Source: Branchiostoma floridae (lineage: Eukaryota; Chordata; Leptocardii; Amphioxiformes; Branchiostomatidae). Taken from it: DNA of 64,000 nt. The stretch is from NCBI RefSeq assembly GCF_000003815.2, contig NC_049981.1:21602091-21666090 (forward strand). Direction: 5' to 3'. A program made the position numbers and the translations under genes. Under the pieces are notes generated by a model. That model was not told the DNA's origin. It searched no databases and saw only the letters and a program-made list of their open reading frames with translations. Below are positions 1 through 12,400 of the stretch, in pieces; the stretch's first letter is position 1, and each line of letters opens with the position of its first letter.

Positions 1-129
1 GAAACGTATAACTTAAGATGAACATGAACATAAACGTCATTTTGCAACATAAGAATAACATAAATACTAACAACAAAAACGGGCTAAAGCGCATACAAGG
101 CTGGCATTACCAATCAATTTCAAATCAGA

Positions 130-693
130 TTAAGTAAATCTTCCGGTCATTTTGATAAAATTGAAAACATAGTCAAAAATGTTACAATTTATCGAGTGTG
201 GGAGGAAAGGGCTGCCCATAGTGAGAAGGGTGCATAAAGTATTGTCAGATGAGTTAAGGGGGTCAGGCGAGAGTAATTCTTCTAGGTTTAAACGGGATAT
301 GGAGTGCAACATATGAATCCTTTCGCTATTGTATAGTTCGCAGTGCAACAAGTAGTGCTCAGTTGTCTCGTTTGAATTCCCACATTCGCAAGTAGGGCTA
401 GTTATACAATGGTGTTTGAATAGGTGTGAGTTAAGCTGGCTGAAGTCGAGTCTGAGTCTAGTCAAGTGAACTGCAGGGCGTCCGTGGCCATGGGAGTAGT
501 GGGTGTGTGTGGGCGGGCTGTCAAAGAAAGACTCTAGTTCTCTTTTAAAAATACTAATAGATGGTGATGTTTTGGCGGACAAAGGAAGTTGACTCCAGGA
601 GAAAACTGCGGCAGGTAAGAAGGATCTTTTGTACTTTTCGGTTCTTAGGGCAATAGGGAGGTAGTTCTGGTCATCTCGAAGGCCATAAGGCCA
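130..693 (-). mobile_element. LINE retrotransposon, C-terminal fragment of the reverse-transcriptase ORF
   Basis: The minus strand is open from a stop at about 694-696 to a stop at 130. It reads through a stretch beginning YGLRDDQNYLPIALRTEKYK, then SFLPAAVFSWSQLP. Next come an R-L-R-L-D-F-S-Q-L-N segment and a cysteine/histidine cluster, CECGNSNETTEHYLLHC. This order (Arg-rich strand, 'SFLPAA..W..LP' segment, CCHC-like knuckle) is what I know from the extreme C-terminus of LINE polymerase proteins in invertebrates. The catalytic reverse-transcriptase and endonuclease domains are not in the window, so this is a 5'-truncated copy. Its 3' untranslated part would be 1-129 and runs off the left edge. 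The last ~150 codons are uninterrupted, suggesting a fairly young insertion. LINE identity is fairly sure; the clade (CR1, Jockey or other) is not determined. Confidence 0.72.
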
Positions 694-735
694 TCATTTC
701 TTGAACAATGGACTGCAGTTCCAAACAAAACCAAA

Positions 736-2225
736 GTGAGGAGCTGGTCTGCTGGGGAGAACCTGATCAAGAACCTGGTGATATTCATGACAGGTATTTT
801 TTGTTGTTGCTATTTTTCATATTCAATTAAATTTCCTGTGATTTTGCCTTGCCTTCAACGTATTACCTACACAAGATTGATGTGCCCCAAAGTTTGTTCT
901 TTTCGAGGAGTGGAACTCGTTGCTACCAAGTACAGTTACTGTAGTAGTTGCATCCTCATCAGGTATATTTTACCTTATCTAACTTGACTGAGCTTTTTGG
1001 GGGATTCAATCCCCCCCCCCCCCAATACCTGTAAACGATTTAATGCATGGTCACCAAATTGGCATGAAGCTACATTCTGATTTCAATGCCCCAAATATAA
1101 TAATAATACAGTTTTCTAAAAAACAATGGTAGGTATCTCACTTCATACACATTATATGCCCATTAATTCTTTAATTGTCTACATTGAATATGTTGTCAAT
1201 GACAACAATAAAACACCAAAATGACGTCAAAATCTAACCACAGATACGGCAAAAGGGCTTTAATTTCTCATAACATGACTGCCTGCAAATCCATTCTTTA
1301 AGTTAGGAGAAAGGGAAGCATCCTAATCGTGCTGATGTATGCTCAAGTGCACATCTCCAGTCTGAAGACCGTCTGTTACCATATATGATTTGTGCACTTT
1401 GAACCATTCTCCTATACATCAGAGGGCCCAACGCCGGTAGTTAGTCGCAAGTGTGCCAGATTGTAGTAGTAACTGCAAAATCATTTTGACGTTCGCCTGG
1501 TGTTTGGGTGTCACTGATAGGTGGCGCTTTTGTACAGTGCCAGAGAAAATACCTTACCATTATATATGATAGCTGATCATAAACGCGCGCGTGCACGCAC
1601 ACACGCACACGCACACAAACATACAGACGCGCGCATTAACAAACACATACATAATACAGAGGTAATAATAATTGAAAGATTGTTGCTGACGTTGTATCCA
1701 GTCTATTAGGTAATCGTTGACGTCAGACAACAAAGAACTTGCTGTCTTAATGTAACAAATGAATCATAACGACGACCCTCGACTTTTATACGTATACAGA
1801 GATGCTTCGAAAATGATAATGATGATCACATTTGACTACAGGTTGATAATAGGATTTTAAATGCAATGCGCTTGCCATATGAACCAAACTAGACTACTTA
1901 CAGACCTATTACATATTTGTATGTGCAATTTAACAAAATATCTTAAAAGTTTGGATTAAGACAGACTTAATGGTTTGTAGATGGTTTGTAAAACCTTGCC
2001 AGAATCCAAACGCGTGGATTATATGGGCACTCTCGGAAATATCAGGACGACATTATATCAGACATTGAAGATTTAATGTTTTGTATAATATCAACTTGCA
2101 GAGACAGTGGTTACATGAATAATAAGTGACCACGACATGGTACCAGGAGTAACACGCTTACTAGATCTTAAAAGAAAAATTGTATCAGTAATAATCAACG
2201 AAGTCTACATAGAACAGAAATGGTC
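736..2225. other. Non-coding stretch with a C homopolymer and a CA/CG microsatellite
   Basis: No exon-like reading frame was recognised. It holds a 13-C homopolymer at 1011-1023 and an alternating purine-pyrimidine tract at about 1583-1636 (CG then CA repeats). Short open frames here are compositional. The right end borders the polyadenylation signal of the receptor gene. Confidence 0.5.
1583..1636. repeat. CG/CA alternating microsatellite
   Basis: The tract runs from CGCGCGCGTGCACG into ACACACGCACACGCACAC and back into ACGCGCGC. It is a purine-pyrimidine alternating run of about 50 bases that could form Z-DNA. It is a simple repeat with no coding meaning. Confidence 0.8.
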
Positions 2226-2231
2226 TTTATT
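2226..2231 (-). promoter_or_regulatory. Polyadenylation signal AATAAA of the receptor gene
   Basis: On the minus strand AATAAA occurs 18 bases past the TGA stop of the receptor at 2250-2252. If used, the 3' untranslated region would be only about 35-50 bases. It is the first canonical hexamer after the stop. Alternative downstream signals are possible because the flank is AT-rich. Confidence 0.55.
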
Positions 2232-2249
2232 GCCTCGATGATGAGAATT

Positions 2250-3480
2250 TCAAATCCAGGTAACGGGATTTTCTTCCTCCATCTCTGTCTTCATCTCCTC
2301 CGCCTGCTCCTCCTCCTCCTCTTCTCTTTGCTCTTCTTCTGGCGTTTCTACCTCTGCTGCAGATTTGTCTGACTTTGCACGGAAACAGGACAGTCTAAAA
2401 CAGCCGACATAATATCCAGAAACGTACGGAGTCAAAAGACTGTTGGAAAACGCTATCCATTGCGATATAGGCTGGAAATACTCATGTATGTTCTTACACG
2501 AAGTGTTCGTAAGTTTGGCGTAGGTGTCTAATGCCCAGCAGGTATAAAACGGCAGCCATGTTACCAGGAACAACACAGTCAGTGCTCTCAGAAGATGTGA
2601 ACTGACGAGAAAGGTACTACAGTGATGCGCCTTTATTTCTGTCTTGTTTACTGCGGATTCTTCGGACATGGGAGTGCCTGAAATAGGAATAAACGACTGC
2701 GATTGCTCCACAGAATTCGTTGTATGAGAGGAGACACCCTCGCCCGGTAAGGTATTTGGGGCACTGGAACACATCACCTCCACGGTGTCAATGCAGGACG
2801 TTGGCAGCATCAGGCTGTAGTCTGCAGATAAGACGCGAGGCGGCGACGACCAGGCAGTTCCCGCATGGCCTCCGGGAAAGGCGGGCTTTGAAGCTTCGCA
2901 GTTATTGCAAGACGTGCCAGCACAGCAGGCAACAGTATTGATGTCTCCAGTCTCGTTGATTGAAGACGAAACCGATAAATCTTTATGAGGACCTTCTGGT
3001 ACCATAAAGTCGCCATCCGTGCCTCCGAAGAGTCGGTTCCTCTCCTCGGAATTTGATCCCCTGTCCGGCGATATTACTGTTTCTTCCGAACACTCAGTTG
3101 ACTGATCTCTGGAGCGCCTCTCGTGCATGCCCTTATTCCCCACTGTGACTTTAAACGTCATGCCATCTTCATTTTTCTTCAGCCCAGATAACCCAGTCAC
3201 TCCAACAACATGCGCGAAGACTATAAAAAGCAAGGGGCCTGGGAAACCTAAAGCAACGAGCACCCCCTTGTAGAGTAGGTACGCCCGGCTGTTGCTCCAG
3301 GTCTCCTGACACGTGAACATCTCACCAGACGGACGTGACGTCAGAAGCAAATCTCGGGCAAAGGCTTGTGGGATGTTGATGGCGATCGCTATTGTCCAAA
3401 TACAGCAGAGTACGAATGCTATTGTCTTGGCGCTGACGTCTGGCGCCTGCATAGATACCTGATGCTTCCGCTGGCTGTAT
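2250..3480 (-). CDS. Receptor exon 3: TM4 to C-terminus
   Basis: The acceptor is TGCGTTACAG|A at 3481. The exon stays open for 410 codons to TGA at 2250-2252. It codes TM4 (CCIWTIAIAINIP), loop 2 with FTCQETW, TM5 (PGPLLFIVFAHVV), the long loop 3, TM6 (FLVTWLPFYTCWALDTY) and TM7. Loop 3 is Ser/Thr/Cys/Asn rich, includes ACCAGTSCNNC, and has no stop or frameshift. The C-tail holds about 20 acidic residues. The exon lacks the Arg/Lys-rich ends of loop 3 common in G-protein-coupling receptors. Confidence 0.88.
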
Positions 3481-6400
3481 CTGTAACGCAGACAAACAAA
3501 GGCTATTTAGTAGTCATACAGGTATTATAACAGTAAGGAGCATCTGGAAAGTGTGCAAGCGTATGCTCTGAAAATAGATGTGTATCAATGAATGCAATCT
3601 TGGAAACATTTCACATTACGAAAGCTAAGGAATGTATTAGCATAAGCAGGATCAAGATATGTTTGCTCCGAGCAACTACCCAAGTCTATACAAGGACGTT
3701 ATTTCAAAGGTTTCATTGACCTATTTGGTCAATCAGACAACAAAAATATTAACATAGGCTTCATTGGTTGGAGGATTTAGTCCGTGTAAACCATTTGAGG
3801 CTTATTTAAAACTCGCAAAATCAAGGTCAAGGGAAAGACAAGGGGGTCAAGATAATTTCCACAGCAATTTACATCTGGCAATTACATGAATGCTACCTCA
3901 AAGGTTCCTTGTGAAATATTTCTGGACCCTTTTCTGCCTGGCATATGTCTCAAAGCTTTCCTATCTTGTAGTTCCCATACGCCAGGTGATCAGTCATGAC
4001 GATGCCATGCAGCTGAAAGGCCAGATGGTAACTTAAAGTCTTAAGCGCTGTAAATTCACACCATCGAGTAGAAATACATTAGGTAAATAATGAAAAGTAC
4101 ACACGGCAATGTTTTGCGCACTTGGCATTTGTAAGACGTTATCATTATCAATATTATGTGTTTTCTGTAACAATTTTAGTTTAAGCATTTCATTAATTTC
4201 ATTTTATTAATTCAGTCTACGCATTTATTTCATTTTATCTATTAAGCCCGGAGATACTTAGTCAGGACATAGCCATTTTTTATGAGTTCCTGGGAACATT
4301 AAAATAACACAACCAAGCAAACTTTTAATTGGCAATTTGTGTAAGACCGATGGAGTATGTAGTCGTTGGGGTTTAGGTAAAGTTGTCGTTGATAGAGCGT
4401 TGGAGAATCATATCTTCACATTCAATGAAATCATAGAAAATGTCTAAATAAACTAGAAAGGCCGACATTTGCTTAAGAGCAAATACAGCATATTTCAGCC
4501 ATACCCCTTCCCACGCAACATTGGACTGTTCCAAATCACCCCTGCGCAAAAATGGAACATCCTCTTAACAGTACATTATCCCCCAAAGTGGACTGGTATT
4601 GTGAATTGATTCCAGGTAAAAACAGAGCTTGCTTCTATTTTTCAGAAAATGACAATAATCACACCTTCCATTCAGAAAATTTTCATCATGACTGAAAATT
4701 GTTGAATGACTTCATGTAATGTCATTAACAATTTTCAGTACGATAACTAGGTGTAAGTTTAAAAAAGTATAAGCTCCTTGTGATGTGGGTACATTCATTA
4801 TTGCAGTGAACTTTTTTTTATTCAAGTAGGGCATACGATTTAATAATTATCAAGCAGGTGCAGGTACTGTAGGAGCGTTTGTTTTCTTCAAGCTGTAAAA
4901 CTGTTAAACTGTTTTACTTTGTATGCAATCAGCCATCGAGCCTATTATTATTTTAGTTTAACAACTTCCTGCCAGACCCGGAAGATACGATTGAACCTTG
5001 TTCGAGGATTTATTTTCGTCTGTCTGGTCAGTCTGTTCATACCCTCGAGGCTGGCACTGAGAGTGTTTTATTGGGCTGAAACTCTGGCAGTTTAAAGTTA
5101 CTTACAATTTAAATGTTCAAAGTTTATGTCAAACAACAACAGCACTAGGAAATGTGGCCACTATAGACAGGTGGTCACTATAGAGAAAATGCTGATCTAT
5201 TGACTAGGAGCCATACGTTACACATGATCATTAATCATATAAACATTGCACAGGTAAGCCAATTGTTTAGATGTACAATTAAGTTCAAATAATTCTGAAG
5301 AGAAATATTGATGAGAAAATAATCATTCTCGCCACTGTCTAACTTATAATTACGTATCAAAACTAAACGCAGATTTTCTAACTAACGCACCTTTCGCCGA
5401 CTTCATCAAAGGACCGCCGGCTATCAATCAAACACGGCTGTTGATTAGACTTAGAGTTTCAAACAGCCATGTGCTGTGTGCCAGTTGACAGCGAACTTCA
5501 TGCTACGTGATGTTTGACATTGCTTGGACCTTCTTTCCTACAGCGGTGCTTCTACAAAATATTTAGACTGTAACACTGAGTCCCACATGTTTTATAGAAT
5601 AGAATTTGACGCAGAACAGCGTTTTTTGCTGGGTATTTTTCTTGAAACATGTTCGTGGGAATATCAGCGAGGCGGCGACGTAGGGATATCAGACCGTCAA
5701 CAAAAGTCGCACGGCGGCTAACGGCGCATCGAAGATACTAGCGCTATAAATAAGCGCTTCAACTAAGGATGGCAACCCGTACAATATTTTTGTATACTGT
5801 TGAGCTAAGTAAAGTTTGTTGTTTATGAGGTTTTAGTTGTCTTTGAAGCTTTGACCCGAAATATTTTAAAGTCAAACTGCTGAAGAGAAGTAAGTGACTG
5901 CTACGATTATCGAAGCCTTCTCAATAGTCTAAAATGCAAGAGCTTCCGGGGGGGCTTCGCCCACCTGGGTCCGCCCCCCCCCCCAACAGTGGCCCTGCCC
6001 CTGGACCCCGCCAGGGACATTCGGCGGCCCCCGGACCCCTGTCCGACGCTTTGAAAAAATCCTGGCGAGAAGTCTGTACGGCCTGAGTCTTCAAGTTAAC
6101 GTATTGTGTGGTCCCGCTTATGAATATTAATTAGCCTTCGCTTTCCTCTTCGCTGATTGGCTGAACCATTAATTGAATTAACTCTTCCTGCCGGCTAGAC
6201 GCAGGTGCAGATGTCGGCTCTGTGGGGTAAACGTCCGAAAGATCACGGCGTGGAGAACGAAAGAAAACCAATTTCCCCTAAAAAATTAAGCCTTTTACAG
6301 TACTTTAAGCCAAAAATTTTACTTGGATCATTTTACCAACTATCTTATGCCTATCTATACCAAATGTTACTCATACCAGGGTACAGGGGTGCAAAATATA

Positions 6401-9400
6401 CCGTTATAAGACCGTCAACAACAGTCGCACGGAGCTAACAGCGCAGCGAAAATACCATCGCTAGCGTTTCAACTTCGGATAACAAGTTATAAGTACTGTT
6501 GAACTCAGTAACGTTAAAGTTTGTTTTTAGTTGCCTTTGACGGTTTGACCTGAAATAGTGTTACGCTAAACTCCTGAAGAGAAGTTAAGTGACTGCTGCG
6601 ATTATCATAGATATGCCCCTAAGAACTGATACAATATAAAGCCTTCTGAATAGTGTGAAATGCGAGAGCCTTAGGCGGGCTTCGCTCCCCCTGGCGGGAA
6701 CACTGCTATATACGGGATCATGAGGCCCCGCTTATGAATATTAATTAGCCTTTGGCCTCCTCTTCGCTGATTGGCTAGGTCTTTGATTCAATCAACTCTC
6801 CGGCTGACGCGCACAGGTGTGGCTCTGTGCGGGGTCACGGAAGGTCACGTCAGGAGGCCAAAAGAAAACAAATTCCCCTCAGAAAAGTGCCAAAATAATC
6901 ATNNNNNNNNNNNNNNNNNNNNNNNNNNNNNNNNNNNNNNNNNNNNNNNNNNNNNNNNNNNNNNNNNNNNNNNNNNNNNNNNNNNNNNNNNNNNNNNNNN
7001 NNNNNNNNNNNNNNNNNNNNNNNNNNNNNNNNNNNNNNNNNNNNNNNNNNNNNNNNNNNNNNNNNNNNNNNNNNNNNNNNNNNNNNNNNNNNNNNNNNNN
7101 NNNNNNNNNNNNNNNNNNNNNNNNNNNNNNNNNNNNNNNNNNNNNNNNNNNNNNNNNNNNNNNNNNNNNNNNNNNNNNNNNNNNNNNNNNNNNNNNNNNN
7201 NNNNNNNNNNNNNNNNNNNNNNNNNNNNNNNNNNNNNNNNNNNNNNNNNNNNNNNNNNNNNNNNNNNNNNNNNNNNNNNNNNNNNNNNNNNNNNNNNNNN
7301 NNNNNNNNNNNNNNNNNNNNNNNNNNNNNNNNNNNNNNNNNNNNNNNNNNNNNNNNNNNNNNNNNNNNNNNNNNNNNNNNNNNNNNNNNNNNNNNNNNNN
7401 NNNNNNNNNNNNNNNNNNNNNNNNNNNNNNNNNNNNNNNNNNNNNNNNNNNNNNNNNNNNNNNNNNNNNNNNNNNNNNNNNNNNNNNNNNNNNNNNNNNN
7501 NNNNNNNNNNNNNNNNNNNNNNNNNNNNNNNNNNNNNNNNNNNNNNNNNNNNNNNNNNNNNNNNNNNNNNNNNNNNNNNNNNNNNNNNNNNNNNNNNNNN
7601 NNNNNNNNNNNNNNNNNNNNNNNNNNNNNNNNNNNNNNNNNNNNNNNNNNNNNNNNNNNNNNNNNNNNNNNNNNNNNNNNNNNNNNNNNNNNNNNNNNNN
7701 NNNNNNNNNNNNNNNNNNNNNNNNNNNNNNNNNNNNNNNNNNNNNNNNNNNNAAACATCATGCATCAAGGTCATTCTCCGCTTGAGCAATATTGCAAATT
7801 ATTGGGCACACGGTCCAGGAATAGGTGACATATATCCCTTTGCACGGGAGGCAGGAGGAAGAAAGAAAGAAACATTACGAATACAATATATTTCACCATA
7901 CTATGTATGGCTGAAACATAATAATGTATTTGGACTATTATGGTTACAGTCATGTAAATCTAAAATGCCATATGTGTATAAAGAGTTGGTAGAAGCTGTA
8001 GTGTTAGAATACCTTTAACATATGTTTATCAATGGTTTAATTATATTTCAGCCATACATAGTATGGTGAAATATATTGTATTCGTAATGTTTCTTTCTTT
8101 CTTTCTCCTGTCAAATCTTCAAAGTGATTCATCTCCGCCGTTCCTGGACCGAATGACCTGAAATTTGGCACAGGGGTAGAGTGGGCCAATACCTTGATGC
8201 ATTTTTTCTCAGTTTTTTCATATCTGCCTCTAAAATGATTTTATTGAGATTTTTTGGTCAATTTTAGACCAAAACTGTATATTTTGGCCCCTGTACCCTG
8301 GTATTACAACCAAATGAGCTGAAATTTGACAGAGATGTGCCTTGATAATGCCCTCATATAAATTCGATAACACTTTTGGTGTACAGTACAACAAAGTGCT
8401 TATTTTTGCGATTTTTTGACCAATTTTTGACAAAAAAAGGACACTTTTGGCCCCTGTACCCTGGTATTACAACCAAATGAGCTGAAATTTGACAGAGATG
8501 TGCATTGATAATGCCCCCATATAAATTCAATAACACTTTTGGTGTACAGTACAACAAAGTGCTTATTTTTGCGATTTTTTGACCAATTTTTGACCAAAAA
8601 AGGACACTTTTGGCTCCTCTACCTTGGTATTGCAACCGAATGAGCTGAAATTTGACACAGATGTGCCTTGATAATCCCTTCATATAAATTCAATAACACT
8701 TTTGGTGTACAGTACAACAAAATGCTTATTTTTGCGATTTTTGGCCAATTTTTGACCAAAAAAGGACACTTTTGGCTCCTGTACCCTGGTATTACAATTA
8801 AATGACCTGAAATTTGGTATAGATAGGCATTAGATACTTGGTAACAAGATTCAAGTAAAAATTTTGACATAAACAACTTTAAAATGATTAATTTTGGCAC
8901 TTTTCTGAGGGGAAATTTGTTTTCTTTTGGCCTCCTGACGTGACCTTCCGTGACCCCGCACAGAGCCACACCTGTGCGCGTCAGCCGGAGAGTTAATTGA
9001 ATCAAAGACCTAGCCAATCAGCGAAGAGGAGGCCAAAGGCTAATTGATATTCATAAGCGGGGCCTCATGATCCCGTATATAGCAGTGTTCCCGCCAGGGG
9101 GAGCGAAGCCCGCCTAAGGCTCTCGCATTTTAGACTATTCAGAAGGCTTTACATTGTATCAGTTCTTAGGGGCATATCTATGATAATCGCAGCAGTCACT
9201 TAACTTCTCTTCAGGAGTTTAGCGTAACACTATTTCAGGTCAAACCGTCAAAGACAACTAAAAACAAACTTTAACGTTACTGAGTTCAACAGTACTTATA
9301 ACTTGTTATCCGAAGTTGAAACGCTAGCGATGGTATTTTCGCTGCGCTGTTAGCTCCGTGCGACTGTTGTTGACGGTCTTATAACGGTATATTTTGCACC

Positions 9401-12400
9401 CCTGTACCCTGGTATGAGTAACATTTGGTATAGATAGGCATAAGATAGTTGGTAAAATGATCCAAGTAAAATTTTTGGCATAAAGTACTGTAAAAGGCTT
9501 AATTACAGCACTTTTTTGAGGGGAAATTGGTTTTCTTTCGTTCTCCATGCCATGACCTTTCGGACGTTCACCCCACAGAGCCGACATCTGCACCTGCGTC
9601 TAGCCGGCAGGAAGAGTTAATTCAATTAATGGTTCAGCCAATCAGCGAGGAGGAAAGCGAAGGCTAATTAATATTCATAAGCGGGACCACACAATACGTT
9701 AACTTGAAGACTCAGGCCGTACAGACTTCTCGCCAGGACAAAGCGTCGGACAGGGGTCCGGGGGCCGCCGAATGTCCCTGGCGGGGTCCAGGGGCAGGGC
9801 CACTGTGGGGGGGACCCAGGTGGGCGAAGCCCCCCCCCGGAAGCTCTTGCATTTTAGACTATTGAGAAGGCTTCTTTTATCAGTTTTTTTAGGGCCATAT
9901 CTACGATAATCGTAGCAGTCACTTACTTCTCTTCAGCAGTTTGACTTTAAAATATTTCGGGTCAAAGCTTCAAAGACAACTAAAACCTCATAAACAACAA
10001 ACTTTACTTAGCTCAACAGTATACAAAAATATTGTACGGGTTGCCATCCTTAGTTGAAGCGCTTATTTATAGCGCTAGTATCTTCGCTGCGCCGTTAGCC
10101 GCCGTGCGACTTTTGTTGACGGTCTGATATCCCTACGTCGCCGCCTCGCTGATATTCCCACGGACATGTTTCAAGAAAAATACCCAGCAAAAAACGCTGT
10201 TCTGCGTCAAATTCTATTCTATAAAACATGTGGGACTCAGTGTTACAGTCTAAATATTTTGTAGAAGCACCGCTGTAGGAAAGAAGGTCCAAGCAATGTA
10301 AAACATCACGTAGCATGAAGTTCGCTGTCAACTGGCACACAGCACATGACTGTTTGAAACTCTAAGTCTAATCAACAGCCGTGTTTGTTTGATTGATAGC
10401 CGGCGGTCCTTTGATGAAGTCGGCGAAAGGTGCGTTAGTTAGAAAATCTGCGTTTAGTTTTGATACGTAATTATAAGTTAGACAGTGGCGAGAATTATTT
10501 TCTCATCAATATTTCTCTTCAGAATTATTTGAACTTAATTGTACATCTAAACAATTGGCTTACCTGTGCAATGTTTATATGATTAATGATCAGTGTACTG
10601 AAATCATGTGTAACGTATGGCTCCTAGTCAATAGATCAGCATTTTCTCTATAGTGACCACCTGTCTATAGTGGCCACATTTCCTAGTGCTGTTGTTGTTT
10701 GACATAAACTTTGAACATTTAAATTGTAAGTAACTTTAAACTGCCAGAGTTTCAGCCCAATAAAACACTCTCAGCGCCAGGGTATGAACAGACTGACCAG
10801 ACAGACGAAAATAAATCCTCGAACAAGGTTCAATCGTATCTTCCGGGTCTGGCAGGAAGTTGTTAAACTAAAATAAGAATAGGCTCGATGGCTGATTGCA
10901 TACAAAGTAAAACAGTTTAACAGTTTTACAGCTTGAAGAAAACAAACGCTCCTACAGTACCTGCACCTGCTTGATAATTATTAAATCGTATGCCCTACTT
11001 GAATAAAAAAAGTTCACTGCAATAATAAATGTACCCACATCACAAGGAGCTTATACTTTTTTAAACTTACACCTAGTTATCGTACTGAAAATTGTTAATG
11101 ACATTACATGAAGTCATTCAACAATTTTCAGTCATGTTGAAAATTTTCTGAATGGAAGGTGTGATTATTGTCATTTTCTGAAAAATAGAAGCAAGCTCTG
11201 TTTTTACCTGGAATCAATTCACAATACCAGTCCACTGTGGGGGATAATGTACTGTTAAGAGGATGTTCCATTTTTGCGCAGGGGTGATTTGGAACAGTCC
11301 AATGTTGCGTGGGAAGGGGTATGGCTGAAATATGCTGTATTTGCTCTTAAGCAAATGTCGGCCTTTCTAGTTGTTAGATTGGGAAAAAACTACTTTCCCG
11401 CAGAGGTTAGTCGGAAAAATCGTGACCTTTTCCTTTCATGCGTGTTTTTTTTCGATTGTTGATGGAGAGGCCAACCTCGAGCTCTGCTTGGAAAGTAGAT
11501 TCTTTCCATCAACCTCAACTTGGAGAGTAAAAAAAGTATCTTAACCACTGAGGTAGTCAATTACCATTAATGTACCACCAGAACAGAACCAGAACCAGAG
11601 TTAGTGTTAGAATTCCTTTCAATATTTTTGTCAATGCTTCATCTGGCACAGTTGTTAGATTTGAAAAAAAAACACACACATCATAACCACTGAGGTAGTC
11701 CAACGTTGTGGGACCAAATCTCCTTTCAATTACCGTTAACGTACCACCACAACAGAGTTAGTGTTAGAATTCTTCTAAATACTTTTGTCAATGCTTCAAC
11801 TGGTACAGTTGTTAGATTGGTAAAATAAAAAGCATCATAACCACTGAGGTAGTCCAACGTTGTGGGACCAAATCTCCTTTCAATTACCGTTAATGTACCA
11901 CCAGAACAGAGGCCTATGTGAATACGTGCTTTGGTCCTTTTATCGACTGTTGGTAATTCCCCATTCTGTACCTGACTTTGATGGATTTGAAATGACGAGT
12001 TTATGTAGCTTTCATTGTGTAGTGTAAAGCATCACCAGTGTATGGCTCCCATTTGTAAACCATTACCAAAGAGCCCGGCTGCCTCTCCAAACAGAGCCGT
12101 AGAAGGCGCCCATGAATAGAAGAGGCGGGGTTGCTTTATCCTAGCTATCGTTAGTGCCGTGGGTAGATCATTGCGCTCATAGCTGTAGGGAATTGTCTAT
12201 TGATTTTGCTTGGAGATACCGTTGCTCGCCCGGCCATGAAAAAATAGTCACCGACCACGCCACTGTCATTAGCAATTAGAGTTCAGTGTACGCCGCTGGA
12301 GCTAGCTGAGGGCGGCTGTGTTTTAACAGGACAGTTGATGATCTTTCTATTGTATCTTGATAGTTTATCTTCGAATCCCGCGTGTCAAACCAATCTAGTA

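Larger units (their letters stand above)
4442..11380. mobile_element. Giant palindromic (fold-back) element with satellite core
   Basis: The left arm 4442-6902 reads as the reverse complement of about 8880-11380. Outer ends pair at ACTAGAAAGG (4452) and CCTTTCTAGT (to 11371). Arms are very similar by eye, with small indels: the right arm has about 14 extra bases near 10593, and a short block differs near 5040/10783. The pairing resumes inside the centre (7852-7916 with 8046-8110), so most of the 6.9 kb is one inverted repeat with a roughly 130-base loop. Each arm carries two diverged ~0.6-0.7-kb direct modules (for example CCCGCTTATGAATATT at 6113 and 6727). No transposase is visible. No target duplication was found at the ends, so it could be a fold-back transposon, a segmental inverted duplication, or partly an assembly join near the N gap. 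Confidence 0.7.

Noticed and set aside
2720-3016. Overlapping frames on either strand within receptor exon 3
   Set aside because: Shadows of the receptor coding frame.
5524-5721. 65-codon frame, mirrored by an 81-codon frame at 10095-10340
   Set aside because: Present in both palindrome arms because the DNA is duplicated; the protein has no recognisable domain.
6771-8018. Long open frames of 296-415 codons on both strands
   Set aside because: They run through 850 N and have no real sequence support.
8230-8683. Frames of 65-109 codons on the minus strand
   Set aside because: By-products of the 163-bp satellite period; the peptide simply repeats.
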